From Pseudomonas putida (lineage in GTDB: Bacteria; Pseudomonadota; Gammaproteobacteria; Pseudomonadales; Pseudomonadaceae): a DNA stretch of 64,000 nucleotides. Shown here piece by piece: positions 45,413 through 53,260 of the stretch. Position numbers and translations under genes: made by a program. The notes beneath the pieces were generated by a model that had not been told where the DNA came from, did no database searches, and saw only the letters and a list, made by a program, of their open reading frames with translations. Every line of letters starts with the position of its first letter. The first letter of the stretch is position 1. The stretch covers positions 163,609 through 227,608 of the forward strand of contig NZ_JANHLE010000007.1 in the NCBI RefSeq assembly GCF_028682475.1, given 5' to 3'.

Positions 45413-45883
45413 TCAGCCTGTTGCCAGCCCCTTCCCTGCCCGCTCCAGATTTCGCCACAACCATACCGGCAACACCTCCGGGTCGAGGCTGTCGATCAGG
45501 TTCTTCAGGGTCAACCCCAGTTCGGTATCGCCTTCAATCACCAGCCGCCGTCGGAAGAACAAGGTGTCGGGATCTTCCTGACGGCTGGCCAACAGCAGGA
45601 ACTCGCGCCAGTTGCCGCGGATGGTGACATCGGCCTTGGCCCGCTCGGCAATCTGCAAGCCGTACAGGCTGCGGGTCAGGTACCAGGTCAGGTCCAGATC
45701 AGGAATCCGCAGACACAGCCAGCGCCCGCGCAACAAATCGAACTCACCGTCTTTCAGCGGCTCAGCCAGGCAGCGGTTGAGCGCTTGCTGCAGCGCGACA
45801 CGTTGCAGCACGAACGGCACCCGCCGGATCAGCGGGAGCACACGATCGGCACCGCGCAGCAGCCATTTTTTCTGGTTCAGCAC
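45413..45883 (-). CDS. ubiT: O2-independent ubiquinone biosynthesis accessory factor UbiT (SCP2-like)
   Basis: The 156-aa protein has an SCP2-type lipid-binding domain (VTIRGNWREFLLLASRQEDPDTLFFRRRLVIEGDTELGLTLKNLID), the UbiT hallmark. It acts with UbiU and UbiV in oxygen-independent hydroxylation steps of ubiquinone synthesis. The start overlaps the ubiV stop by seven bases. The three-gene order matches the P. aeruginosa locus I recall. Confidence 0.88.
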   Translation of the reverse strand: MLNQKKWLLRGADRVLPLIRRVPFVLQRVALQQALNRCLAEPLKDGEFDLLRGRWLCLRIPDLDLTWYLTRSLYGLQIAERAKADVTIRGNWREFLLLASRQEDPDTLFFRRRLVIEGDTELGLTLKNLIDSLDPEVLPVWLWRNLERAGKGLATG

Positions 45884-46767
45884 AGGCCCACCTCCTCGAC
45901 ACGCAACATCCCCGCCTGGCCATGCCAGTAGCCGTTGCAGCCTTCCACATGCAAAGGCGGCGCTGCCCCCAGGCGTACCCGCTGGAAGGCTTCGATCACC
46001 TCGGCCATGCCCTGCGCGCGCGGGCTCAAGCGCAGCAAATCGGCACCGCTGGCGGCAAGGCCGGAATAGTCGGCCAACAGGTTAGTGACCTCGGCCGACA
46101 TCGTCTGGATGCCGTTGAGGGTGAACAGCGGCTGGCCTTCCTGACTGCTCAGCGCCAGGCCATCGGGGTAGTTCAGGCAGCAGAACTGGCAATCATCCTT
46201 GGGCCGGTTTTCTGCACGCGCGGTGAAGCAGCGCGCCGAATAGGCCAGCGGCAGGTGCCCATAGGCGAAGACTTCGACCTCTGGCAGCTTACGGCCCAAC
46301 GCCGTGACCTGGTCGAGTATCGAACGGATCAACGCCGCCGAACATTCCACCGGCGGCACCCAACGGATCATCCCGCACGCCTGCAGTTGCGCCAGGGCAT
46401 GGCCGTTGTACAGGTTGAGTGCCGGCCCGCCGACGAAGGGCAGTTTGCGTTCGGCCAGAAACTGCACCGCGCCCATGTCGTTGGCTTCCACCAGCAACTG
46501 GCCGCTGTCGCACAGGCGCCGCAGGCTGGAGAGTTCGGAAGCGGCTTCGACCAGGGTCAGGCTCGACAACACGATCTGCGCCTGCGTGCACTCCTGCAGC
46601 TCGCGGCCGAGGCCCAACCAATGATCCAGGTTCATCGCCCGGCGTTTCGAACAGACGGTTTCGCCAAGGTAAATCACATCCAGCGGCAACGCGGCCATCT
46701 CGGCGTAGAAACGCCCCAATTGCTCCTTGTCCCAGTAATACAGAACAGGTCCCAGGCTGAGTTTCAT
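45877..46767 (-). CDS. ubiV: O2-independent ubiquinone hydroxylation protein UbiV (U32 family)
   Basis: From ATG 46767 (MKLSLGPVLYYWDKEQL) the product is 296 aa. The U32 Cys ligands for the [4Fe-4S] centre include C in ARCFTARAENRPKDDCQFCCLNYPDG. The longer upstream frame reads back into ubiU and lacks homology. UbiV pairs with UbiU to hydroxylate the quinone ring without oxygen. Confidence 0.92.
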   Translation of the reverse strand: MKLSLGPVLYYWDKEQLGRFYAEMAALPLDVIYLGETVCSKRRAMNLDHWLGLGRELQECTQAQIVLSSLTLVEAASELSSLRRLCDSGQLLVEANDMGAVQFLAERKLPFVGGPALNLYNGHALAQLQACGMIRWVPPVECSAALIRSILDQVTALGRKLPEVEVFAYGHLPLAYSARCFTARAENRPKDDCQFCCLNYPDGLALSSQEGQPLFTLNGIQTMSAEVTNLLADYSGLAASGADLLRLSPRAQGMAEVIEAFQRVRLGAAPPLHVEGCNGYWHGQAGMLRVEEVGLC

Positions 46768-46777
46768 GTCCAATCCC

Positions 46778-47773
46778 TCATTGCCATGATCGATGGTAAG
46801 CACCCAGGGTTGTCTGGCTGCCTTCGGATAAGCCGGCCAGCACCTGGCGCCACTGGTCTTTGACGGCGAAGCGCTCAGGTGCCAGGCGATGGGCATCGAG
46901 CGCGGCGCGCCACACCTGGGTGACCTGCTCGACATACGCCGGGCTGCGCTGACGCCCTTCGATCTTCACCGCTTCGACGCCCATGGCGGCCAGCTCCGGC
47001 AACAGGTCCAGGGTGTCGAGGCTGGTGGGCTCTTCGAGGGCATGAAAGCGTTTGCCGCCAACCAGGAAACGACCCTTGCACAAGGTCGGGTAGCCGGCCG
47101 GTTCGTCGGCGCGGTAACGGTCGATCAGCACCTCGCTCAGGCGTGCGCTCAAACCTTCGGCATCTTCACTCCAGCGCACCGCCTTGGCTGGCGAACACAC
47201 GCCACACAGGTTCGGCGACTCACCGGTGATATAGGACGACAGGTGGCAACGTCCTTCGGCCATGATGCACAAACTGCCAAAGGCAAAGACTTCGATGGGC
47301 ACCGTGCTGTTGGCCGCGACCTGGCGCACCTGGGCCAGCGACAGCACCCGTGGCAGCACCGCGCGGCGGATGTTGTAGTGCTGGGCATAGAACGCCAGGG
47401 CACTGGCATTGGTCGCCGAGCCCTGTACCGACAGGTGCAGGGTCAGTTGCGGATGGCGCTGGCTGGCATAGCCAAGCACGCCGGGGTCGGCAGCAATCAA
47501 TGCATCGACGCCATGGTCGGCGGCGCGGTCCACCGCCCGTTGCCAGCGCTCCCAGCCCTGCGGCTGAGGGTAGGTGTTGACCGCGACATAGAGCTTGCGT
47601 TGGTGTTGACGGATATGGGCGACGGCGGCGTCGAACTGCTTGTCGTCCATGTTCAGGCCGGCGAAGTGCCGGGCATTGGTGTCATCGCGAAAACCGACGT
47701 AGACAGCATCGGCGCCTTGGCGTACTGCCGCTTTGAGCGCGGGCAGGTTCCCTGCCGGGCAGACCAGTTGCAT
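46778..47773 (-). CDS. ubiU: O2-independent ubiquinone hydroxylation protein UbiU (U32 family)
   Basis: ATG 47773 is chosen (MQLVCPAGNLPALKAAVRQG; GAGGA six bases before) over the ATG two codons earlier that overlaps the site; 331 aa. The Fe-S ligands are in FGSLCIMAEGRCHLSSYITGESPNLCGVCSP with a further Cys in LCKGRF. The Anr box at 47887 lies 114 bases upstream. Confidence 0.93.
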   Translation of the reverse strand: MQLVCPAGNLPALKAAVRQGADAVYVGFRDDTNARHFAGLNMDDKQFDAAVAHIRQHQRKLYVAVNTYPQPQGWERWQRAVDRAADHGVDALIAADPGVLGYASQRHPQLTLHLSVQGSATNASALAFYAQHYNIRRAVLPRVLSLAQVRQVAANSTVPIEVFAFGSLCIMAEGRCHLSSYITGESPNLCGVCSPAKAVRWSEDAEGLSARLSEVLIDRYRADEPAGYPTLCKGRFLVGGKRFHALEEPTSLDTLDLLPELAAMGVEAVKIEGRQRSPAYVEQVTQVWRAALDAHRLAPERFAVKDQWRQVLAGLSEGSQTTLGAYHRSWQ

Positions 47774-47886
47774 GGGCATTCCTCATCAAAGAAGGTGTCC
47801 CGGCCCTCGCCTGCGATGCGTCACGCGAGCAGGCCCGGTGCAATCGAAAATGCGCCGCCAGTCTAGCCAGACCGCCAGCGCAAACC

Positions 47887-47900
47887 TTGACGGCAATCAA
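47887..47900. promoter_or_regulatory. Anr/Dnr box upstream of ubiUVT
   Basis: TTGACGGCAATCAA fits TTGAC-N4-ATCAA. It is 114 bases before the ubiU start and just before the moeA stop, predicting anaerobic induction of ubiUVT. Confidence 0.85.
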
Positions 47901-47906
47901 GGCCGC

Positions 47907-49142
47907 TCACTGCATGAGTTCAGCGAACGACAGGAAGGTCACGCTGTCATGCTTGTGCAGCTGTTGCTCGCACTCCACCACCGCCAGGCCATCGGCCCAG
48001 CACGCAGCCGCAAGCATTGCCGAGCTTTGCTGCGGGTGCAGCTGGACGCTCACCTGGCCATCGCTACCCGCGGTGAGCCTGGCGCGCAGGTACTGGCGGC
48101 GCTTGTTGCGCTGCAACCAGTCAAAACCTGCCGGCAACGCCATCTGCCGCGGCACTACATCGCGCACGCCCTGGGCCCTGAGCAGAAACGGACGCACCAC
48201 CACCAGGGCGGTAATCAGCGCCGCCGCAGGATTGCCCGGCATGCCGATCCACGGTTTGCCGGCCACCTCGCCAAAGGCCAGCGGCTTGCCCGGTTGAATC
48301 GCCAGACGCCACAAATCCAGGCTCCCCAACGCTTCGATGGCGTGCTTGAGGTGATCTTCCTCGCCGACCGAAACACCACCGGAGGTCAGCAACAGGTCGC
48401 ACTCAGAAGCCGCCAGACTCAAGGCATGCCGGCTGGCCGCCAGATCATCGGCCATTACCCCGTAGTCATGCACTTCAACGCCCCAGCCCTGCAGCAGCGC
48501 TGCCAGACAATAGCGGTTGCTGTTGTAGATCTGCCCCAGCGCCAGAGGCTGGCCGGGCTCGCGCAGTTCGTCACCACTGCTCAGCAGGCACACCCTCAAT
48601 GGCCGATAGACCTCGACCCAGCACACCCCGGCAGCCGCCAGCAAACCCAGTTCCTGGGCGCGCAGACGCTTGCCGGCCTGGAGCAGCAGATGGCCCTTGC
48701 GCACCTCTTCTCCGGCCTTGCGGACATGATCGCCAAGATTGACTGACGGCAACCAGACCTGATCGCCCTCGACCCGGCACAGCTCCTGGGGCACCACCGT
48801 GTCGGCACCCGGCGGCAGCGGCGCGCCGGTAAAGATGCGTACCGCCTGCCCGGCCAACAGCGGCGTGGCGGCGGCCTGCCCGGCAGCAATGCGCCCGGCC
48901 AGGCTCAGGCAACCACCGGCGGCGGGAAGATCCGCCGCACGCAAGGCGAAACCGTCCATGGCGCTGTTGTCCCAGCCCGGCAGGTCCAGCGGCGAATGAA
49001 TGTCCAGCGCCAGCACCCGGCCCAGGGCTTTTTCCAGCAACACCGTTTGCGCCGCTGGCGGTGGCGGTGCCTGTTCGAGCAAATGGCGGATGGCCTGGTC
49101 AACCGGTATCAGCTTGCCGCTGTCACACACCTGACGGCTCAT
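47907..49142 (-). CDS. moeA: Molybdopterin molybdenumtransferase
   Basis: Start ATG 49142 overlaps the moaB stop (ATGA); 411 aa. The MoeA sequence has VLALDIHSPLDLPGWDNSAMDGFALR and IFTGAPLPPGADTVV, then the MoCF fold motif LLTSGGVSVGEEDHLK and PGNPAAALITA. It inserts molybdate into adenylated molybdopterin. It belongs to the moaB-moeA pair supplying NarG. Confidence 0.93.
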   Translation of the reverse strand: MSRQVCDSGKLIPVDQAIRHLLEQAPPPPAAQTVLLEKALGRVLALDIHSPLDLPGWDNSAMDGFALRAADLPAAGGCLSLAGRIAAGQAAATPLLAGQAVRIFTGAPLPPGADTVVPQELCRVEGDQVWLPSVNLGDHVRKAGEEVRKGHLLLQAGKRLRAQELGLLAAAGVCWVEVYRPLRVCLLSSGDELREPGQPLALGQIYNSNRYCLAALLQGWGVEVHDYGVMADDLAASRHALSLAASECDLLLTSGGVSVGEEDHLKHAIEALGSLDLWRLAIQPGKPLAFGEVAGKPWIGMPGNPAAALITALVVVRPFLLRAQGVRDVVPRQMALPAGFDWLQRNKRRQYLRARLTAGSDGQVSVQLHPQQSSAMLAAACWADGLAVVECEQQLHKHDSVTFLSFAELMQ

Positions 49143-49693
49143 GAGCGTGCTCCACAGGCCTCGATAACCTGCTCGGCCTGGGCCTTGAGATGCGGAGCGA
49201 AATTGCACGGGCCGGTGCGGCTGTCCAGTTGCCCGAGAAGGATCTGGTTCCAGGCGGTGCGACAGGCCCCAGGCGAACCCGGCACACAACACACCAACAC
49301 GCCGTTGCTCATTCCGGCCAACGCCCGCGACTGCAGGCTGGACATGCCGATTTCCGCCAGCGAGACCTGGCGAAACAGTTCGCCAAAGCCCTCCACATGC
49401 TTGTCCAGCAACGGCAGGACAGCTTGCGGGGTGTTATCGCGCACGGTGAACCCGGTACCGCCGGTGGTCAGCACCACCTGCACCCTGGGGTCGGCGATCC
49501 AGCGCGAAAGCGTGGCGCGGATCTGGTAGATGTCATCCTTGACCAGATCGCGGTCGATCAGTCGATGCCCGGCCGCCTGGAGCAAATCGCACAGGGTCTG
49601 CCCCGAGGTGTCGTTGTCGAAGGTGCGGGTGTCGCTGATGGTCAGTACGGCAATGTTCAGCGGTTCAAAGGTGCGTTGCGCCAGATGGGCCAT
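49139..49693 (-). CDS. moaB: Molybdenum cofactor protein MoaB (molybdopterin adenylyltransferase-like)
   Basis: From ATG 49693 (GGGAGGG site), 184 aa. The MoCF fold motif TTGGTGFTVRDNTPQAVLPLLD and the SGVLVCCVPGSPGA-like NGVLVCCVPGSPGACR end are present. It activates molybdopterin by adenylation or is a close MoaB relative. Upstream at 49755-49770 is a NarL-type inverted heptamer. Confidence 0.92.
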   Translation of the reverse strand: MAHLAQRTFEPLNIAVLTISDTRTFDNDTSGQTLCDLLQAAGHRLIDRDLVKDDIYQIRATLSRWIADPRVQVVLTTGGTGFTVRDNTPQAVLPLLDKHVEGFGELFRQVSLAEIGMSSLQSRALAGMSNGVLVCCVPGSPGACRTAWNQILLGQLDSRTGPCNFAPHLKAQAEQVIEACGARS

Positions 49694-49754
49694 GTGCGGA
49701 CCCTCCCATGATGTGAATGCGCCCAAGCCTGAACCGAAACAGCAGCCGAACCTA

Positions 49755-49770
49755 TTCCTCCAAGGAGGTA
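49755..49770. promoter_or_regulatory. NarL-type 7-2-7 site upstream of moaB
   Basis: TTCCTCC-AA-GGAGGTA. Read on the moaB strand it is TACCTCC-TT-GGAGGAA, the same left heptamer as in the narK1-narX site. It lies 62 bases upstream of the moaB start. The right heptamer deviates at one base. Confidence 0.55.
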
Positions 49771-49789
49771 CCTCGACGGAGCACGCGGC

Positions 49790-50437
49790 TCATGGCGCCA
49801 GTCGACTGCGTCTCCACTGCCCGTCCTGCAAGCGATAGTCCAGACGGTCATGCAGCCGGTCGGCGCGGCCCTGCCAGAACTCCATGCGTTCGGGCTGCAG
49901 GCAGTAACCGCCCCAGTGTTGCGGGCGACGCAGCGGCTGATCGACGAAGCGGCGGATGGTCTGCGCCAACAACGCTTCCAGTGCCGCTCGATCGGCCAGC
50001 ACCTGGCTTTGCGGCGAGGCCCAGGCGCCAAGTCGGCTGGCCAGCGGACGGCTGTCGAAGTAATCGTCGCTGAGCTGCGGATCGAGCCGCTGCACCTGGC
50101 CTTCGATGCGCACCTGGCGCTCAAGCCCCGGCCAGAAAAAAGTCATGGCCGCCCACGGGTTGGCGCCCAGTTCCTGCCCCTTGGCGCTCCGGTAGTTGCC
50201 GAAAAAGGTAAAGCCCGCCTCGCTCACGCCCTTGAGCAGCAGTACCCGGCCGTGGGGCCGGCCCTGATGGTCGACCGTCGCCAGGTGCATGCTGTTGGCC
50301 TCCACCGGCGCGCTCTCGGTTTCCCGCGCCTGCTGCAGCCACTGCTTGAACATCAACAAAGGGTCGTGTGGCGCGGCCTCTTCCTGCAGGCCGCCCAGGG
50401 TGTAGTTGCGACGCATCTGAGCCAGGGACAGGGGCAT
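49790..50437 (-). CDS. pdxH: Pyridoxamine 5'-phosphate oxidase
   Basis: The 215-aa protein is typical Pdx[30 protein letters not shown] binds FMN/PLP, and [22 protein letters not shown] and the C-terminal [15 protein letters not shown] are conserved. It oxidises PNP/PMP to PLP with FMN. An Anr-type box lies 58 bases upstream, unusual for a vitamin B6 gene. Confidence 0.95.
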   Translation of the reverse strand: MPLSLAQMRRNYTLGGLQEEAAPHDPLLMFKQWLQQARETESAPVEANSMHLATVDHQGRPHGRVLLLKGVSEAGFTFFGNYRSAKGQELGANPWAAMTFFWPGLERQVRIEGQVQRLDPQLSDDYFDSRPLASRLGAWASPQSQVLADRAALEALLAQTIRRFVDQPLRRPQHWGGYCLQPERMEFWQGRADRLHDRLDYRLQDGQWRRSRLAP

Positions 50438-50494
50438 GACAGTGATCTCCGGTGGATGGAGTTCGCAGTCTGTTGACTCGCCGCCCTCGCCACC

Positions 50495-50508
50495 TTGACC
50501 GCCATCAA
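50495..50508. promoter_or_regulatory. Anr/Dnr box upstream of pdxH
   Basis: TTGACCGCCATCAA fits TTGAC-N4-ATCAA. It lies 58 bases before the pdxH start and after the norR stop, so its natural target is pdxH. Confidence 0.75.
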
Positions 50509-50518
50509 CATCACGCGC

Positions 50519-52048
50519 TTACTTCAGGCGCAAACGCCTGGCCAGCTTGTGCAGGTTGCTCGGATCGACCTGCAGCAAGCGCGCGGCACTGGCCCAGTTG
50601 CCCCCGCACAGCTCCAGCGCCCGGACGATGGCCTGGCGCTGGCAGGCATCAACCGTCTCGCTCAAGGACAGCAGCGGCGAAGACTGGGCAACGACCTCTG
50701 CCGGCCGTTCGATGGCGACTGCGCTGTGCCCGGTGCTGTCCAGATCCAGCACCTCTGGTTCCAGGGTGATGATCAGGTTGCGGCTGCCACCGCGGCTGAG
50801 CTGCTTGAGCGCGGCGCGGCTGATCACATGCTCCAGTTCACGCACGTTACCCGGCCAGTGATAGGCCAACAGCGCGCGCTCGGCCGCCGCCGACAGGCGC
50901 AAACCGCGCAGGCCCAGGCGGGTGCGGTTGAGTTCAAGAAATTGCCCGGCCAGGATCAGCACGTCATTGCCGCGTTCACGCAACGGCGGAATCGGTACCG
51001 GATACACCGACAGGCGATGGTACAGATCGGCGCGAAACAGGCCCTCGCGAATGCTGTCGGGCAGATGGCGATTGGTCGCGGCGATGATGCGCACATCCAC
51101 ATGCAAGGGCTTGTCCGCCCCCAGACGCTGGATCTCACCGTTTTGCAGGGTACGCAGCAGTTTGGCCTGCACGCTCAGGGGCAGTTCGCCGACCTCGTCG
51201 AGAAACAGCGTGCCGCCATTGGCCGCATCGAAACGTCCGGCACGGTCACTGTTGGCACCCGAGAAAGCGCCTTTGACGTGGCCGAACAGCTCGCTTTCGG
51301 CCAGTGATTCCGGCAACGCGGCGCAATTGACCTGTACCAGCGGCTTGTGACGGCGCCGCGACAGGCTGTGCAAACGCCGGGCAAACAACTCCTTGCCCAC
51401 CCCCGTCTCGCCCAGCAGCAACACCGGCAACTCGGAATCGGCCAGCACATCCAGCTCTGTCAGCAACTGGTGCAGCACCGGGCTCTGGCCGAGAATCTCG
51501 CTCTCCGGCACCGGCATGCGCAGGCCCTGGGGTTCGCTGCGGGCCAGGCGCAGGCTGCGGTTTTCCTGCTCCAGCCGGGTAACCCGCAGCGCCGCCTCGA
51601 TCTGCAGGGTGCAGCGCTTGAGCTCGTCGCGCGCAGCACTGTCGAAGGTGCCGGCCTGCAGCGCATCAAGGGTGATCGCGCCCCAGACCTGGCCTTGCAC
51701 ATAGAGGCTCACGCCCATGCAATCGTGCACGGCCAGCGGCTCGTTGAGCGGCGTGTCGAGCAAACCGTCGTAGGGATCGGGCAGACGACTGTCGGGCTCG
51801 AACCAGGTGGGCTCGCGCGAGGCCATGATCGCCGCCAGGCGCGGATGCTGGGCGATCACAAAGCGCCGCCCAAGGGCTTCGTGGACCAGCCCCACCGTCG
51901 CCACCGGGCGCAGGCTGTCGTCATCCAGGCGCAGCAAACCGACCGCGCCACAGTTGAAGTATTCGCGCAGGGTCTGCACCAGGCGTTGCAACCGTACGGC
52001 ATTGGGCAACTCGACAATCAGATCGGCCGCCAGGCTTTCACGCAGCAT
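50519..52048 (-). CDS. norR: NO-responsive sigma-54 activator NorR
   Basis: ATG 52048 is chosen over GTG 52060, because the AAGGTG ribosome motif overlaps the latter; 509 aa. The N-terminal GAF domain (about 20-160) follows the NorR pattern, including LPDPYDGLL. The AAA+ domain has GETGVGKE Walker A, the sigma-54 contact loop GAFSGA (near residue 260; usual form GAFTGA) and GGTLFLDEVGELPL Walker B. The Fis-type HTH ends NWASAARLLQVDPSNLHKLARRL. It senses NO at a GAF iron centre. Three GT-N7-AC sites lie at its own 5' end. Confidence 0.94.
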   Translation of the reverse strand: MLRESLAADLIVELPNAVRLQRLVQTLREYFNCGAVGLLRLDDDSLRPVATVGLVHEALGRRFVIAQHPRLAAIMASREPTWFEPDSRLPDPYDGLLDTPLNEPLAVHDCMGVSLYVQGQVWGAITLDALQAGTFDSAARDELKRCTLQIEAALRVTRLEQENRSLRLARSEPQGLRMPVPESEILGQSPVLHQLLTELDVLADSELPVLLLGETGVGKELFARRLHSLSRRRHKPLVQVNCAALPESLAESELFGHVKGAFSGANSDRAGRFDAANGGTLFLDEVGELPLSVQAKLLRTLQNGEIQRLGADKPLHVDVRIIAATNRHLPDSIREGLFRADLYHRLSVYPVPIPPLRERGNDVLILAGQFLELNRTRLGLRGLRLSAAAERALLAYHWPGNVRELEHVISRAALKQLSRGGSRNLIITLEPEVLDLDSTGHSAVAIERPAEVVAQSSPLLSLSETVDACQRQAIVRALELCGGNWASAARLLQVDPSNLHKLARRLRLK

Positions 52049-52049
52049 G

Positions 52050-52104
52050 GTAGTTATCACCTTTGAGGGTTACATCTACCCTGACGCATCAGGGTGATTT
52101 TCAC
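52050..52104. promoter_or_regulatory. Three NorR enhancer sites (GT-N7-AC) for dnrN
   Basis: GTAGTTATCAC (52050-52060), GTTACATCTAC (52069-52079) and GTGATTTTCAC (52094-52104). All three fit GT-N7-AC with start-to-start steps of 19 and 25. The first overlaps the norR start region, so autoregulation is likely. NorR is known to need three such sites upstream of norV in E. coli. Confidence 0.85.
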
Positions 52105-52145
52105 CACAACAAAATACAACGCCTTGATTCTCAGGCGGTTGAACA

Positions 52146-52161
52146 TGGCATGCGCGATGCA
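52146..52161 (+). promoter_or_regulatory. Sigma-54 -24/-12 promoter of dnrN
   Basis: TGGCATGCGCGATGCA matches TGGCACG-N4-TTGCW in all but two positions, with the required 11-base GG-to-GC spacing. It is 52 bases from the start of the third NorR site and 41 bases before the dnrN ATG. Confidence 0.8.
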
Positions 52162-52201
52162 ATCGCTACAGGGACCTTTGCAACCCTTCCAAGGAACCCT
52201 G

Positions 52202-52693
52202 ATGAGCCAGACACTTCCCGACACCCCTGACGCCTGGCACCAGGTGCCTCAGGCCGAACTCATCGCCCACATTCTTTTGCGCTATCACCACCGCCACCGC
52301 CAGCAACTGCCGGAACTGATCCGCCTGGCCCGGCGTGTGGAGCAGGTGCACGCTGCCAGCAGCCACTGCCCCCATGGGCTGGCCAACCACCTTGAGGACA
52401 TGCAGCAGGAACTTGAAAGCCACATGCTCAAGGAAGAACAGGTGCTGTTCCCGATGCTGCAACAGGGTATGGGGCGTCAGGCCAGCCCGCCGATCCGGGT
52501 GCTGCGCCTGGAACATGACCAGCACGGCGAAGCGCTGGAAATTCTCATGACGCTGACCGACAACATTCTTCTGCCAGAGGGTGCCTGCAATACCTGGCGC
52601 ACCTTGTATCGCGGCCTGGCGGAATTTCGTGATGACCTGATGCAGCACATTCATCTGGAGAACGATGTGTTGTTCATCAAAGCCCTCGCCTGA
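52202..52693 (+). CDS. dnrN: Hemerythrin-domain di-iron protein, Fe-S repair (DnrN/YtfE family)
   Basis: Start ATG 52202 has an AAGGAA site and a preceding sigma-54 promoter; 163 aa. The hemerythrin-type ligand pattern includes LLRYHHRHRQQLPEL, HLEDMQQELESHMLKEEQVLFP, LEHDQHGEAL and HIHLENDVLF. It lacks the extra N-terminal ScdA_N domain seen in the longer YtfE proteins. Such proteins restore iron-sulfur clusters damaged by NO. It is divergent from norR and appears to be a direct NorR target. Confidence 0.88.
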   Translation: MSQTLPDTPDAWHQVPQAELIAHILLRYHHRHRQQLPELIRLARRVEQVHAASSHCPHGLANHLEDMQQELESHMLKEEQVLFPMLQQGMGRQASPPIRVLRLEHDQHGEALEILMTLTDNILLPEGACNTWRTLYRGLAEFRDDLMQHIHLENDVLFIKALA

Positions 52694-52701
52694 TTGGCCC
52701 C

Positions 52702-52770
52702 TGTGGGAGCCGGCCTTGCCGGCGATGAGGCCCGTGTGGACCCAATCGCTGGCAAAGCCAGCTCCCACAG
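52702..52770. repeat. REP pair, second subfamily
   Basis: TGTGGGAGCCGGCCTTGCCG then GCGAT is mirrored by AATCGCTGGCAAAGCCAGCT then CCCACA. It lies between the convergent dnrN and copD-like genes. Confidence 0.85.
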
Positions 52771-52797
52771 GAGCTGCAGTTCCTTTGTGGAGCTGCA

Positions 52798-53235
52798 TCA
52801 ATGCCAATAAAACATCGCCTTGGCCAGCATCACGATCAGCAGCATGTGCCCGAGGATACTGCAGCGAATCCAGCGCGCCCGTACCTCGCTCAAGCGTCCC
52901 CGTTGCAGCCAGTAAGCCAGCAACAGGTAATGGCCGATAATGCTCAGCGCCAGAAAAATCTTCAGGCTCAACAAACCGCCAAAACTGCTGGCCAGCGGCT
53001 GACTGAGCGCACCACGATGCTGCCAGGCCAGGCCAATACCGGCGCCATACAACACCAGCACCACCGCATGCAGCACCTTGCGCGAACGCGCGGCGATGGC
53101 CTGATCCGCTGCGATTCGCCCGGCATCCGGCACTTGCCGCCGCGCCGAATACCAGATGAACACTTCGAAGAACAACGTGCCGATAAAGGCAATGGCCGCC
53201 AATAAATGGATAACCAGCAAATAGGGATACAACAT
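52798..53235 (-). CDS. CopD-like four-helix membrane protein (paralogue of 63362-63805)
   Basis: From ATG 53235 (AGGAGG site), 145 aa. Four TM helices are predicted; the first has HLLAAIAFIGTLFFEVFIW and the last GHMLLIVMLAKAMFYWH. The His and aromatic positions resemble CopD-type membrane proteins that bind haem or copper. It follows nnrS by 25 bases, so the two form an operon. The 147-aa protein at 63362 is a clear paralogue, with the same N- and C-terminal motifs. Function unknown; a role in NO or haem handling is inferred from context. Confidence 0.75.
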   Translation of the reverse strand: MLYPYLLVIHLLAAIAFIGTLFFEVFIWYSARRQVPDAGRIAADQAIAARSRKVLHAVVLVLYGAGIGLAWQHRGALSQPLASSFGGLLSLKIFLALSIIGHYLLLAYWLQRGRLSEVRARWIRCSILGHMLLIVMLAKAMFYWH

Positions 53236-53260
53236 CACCTGCCTCCTGCTTGTGTGCAGA

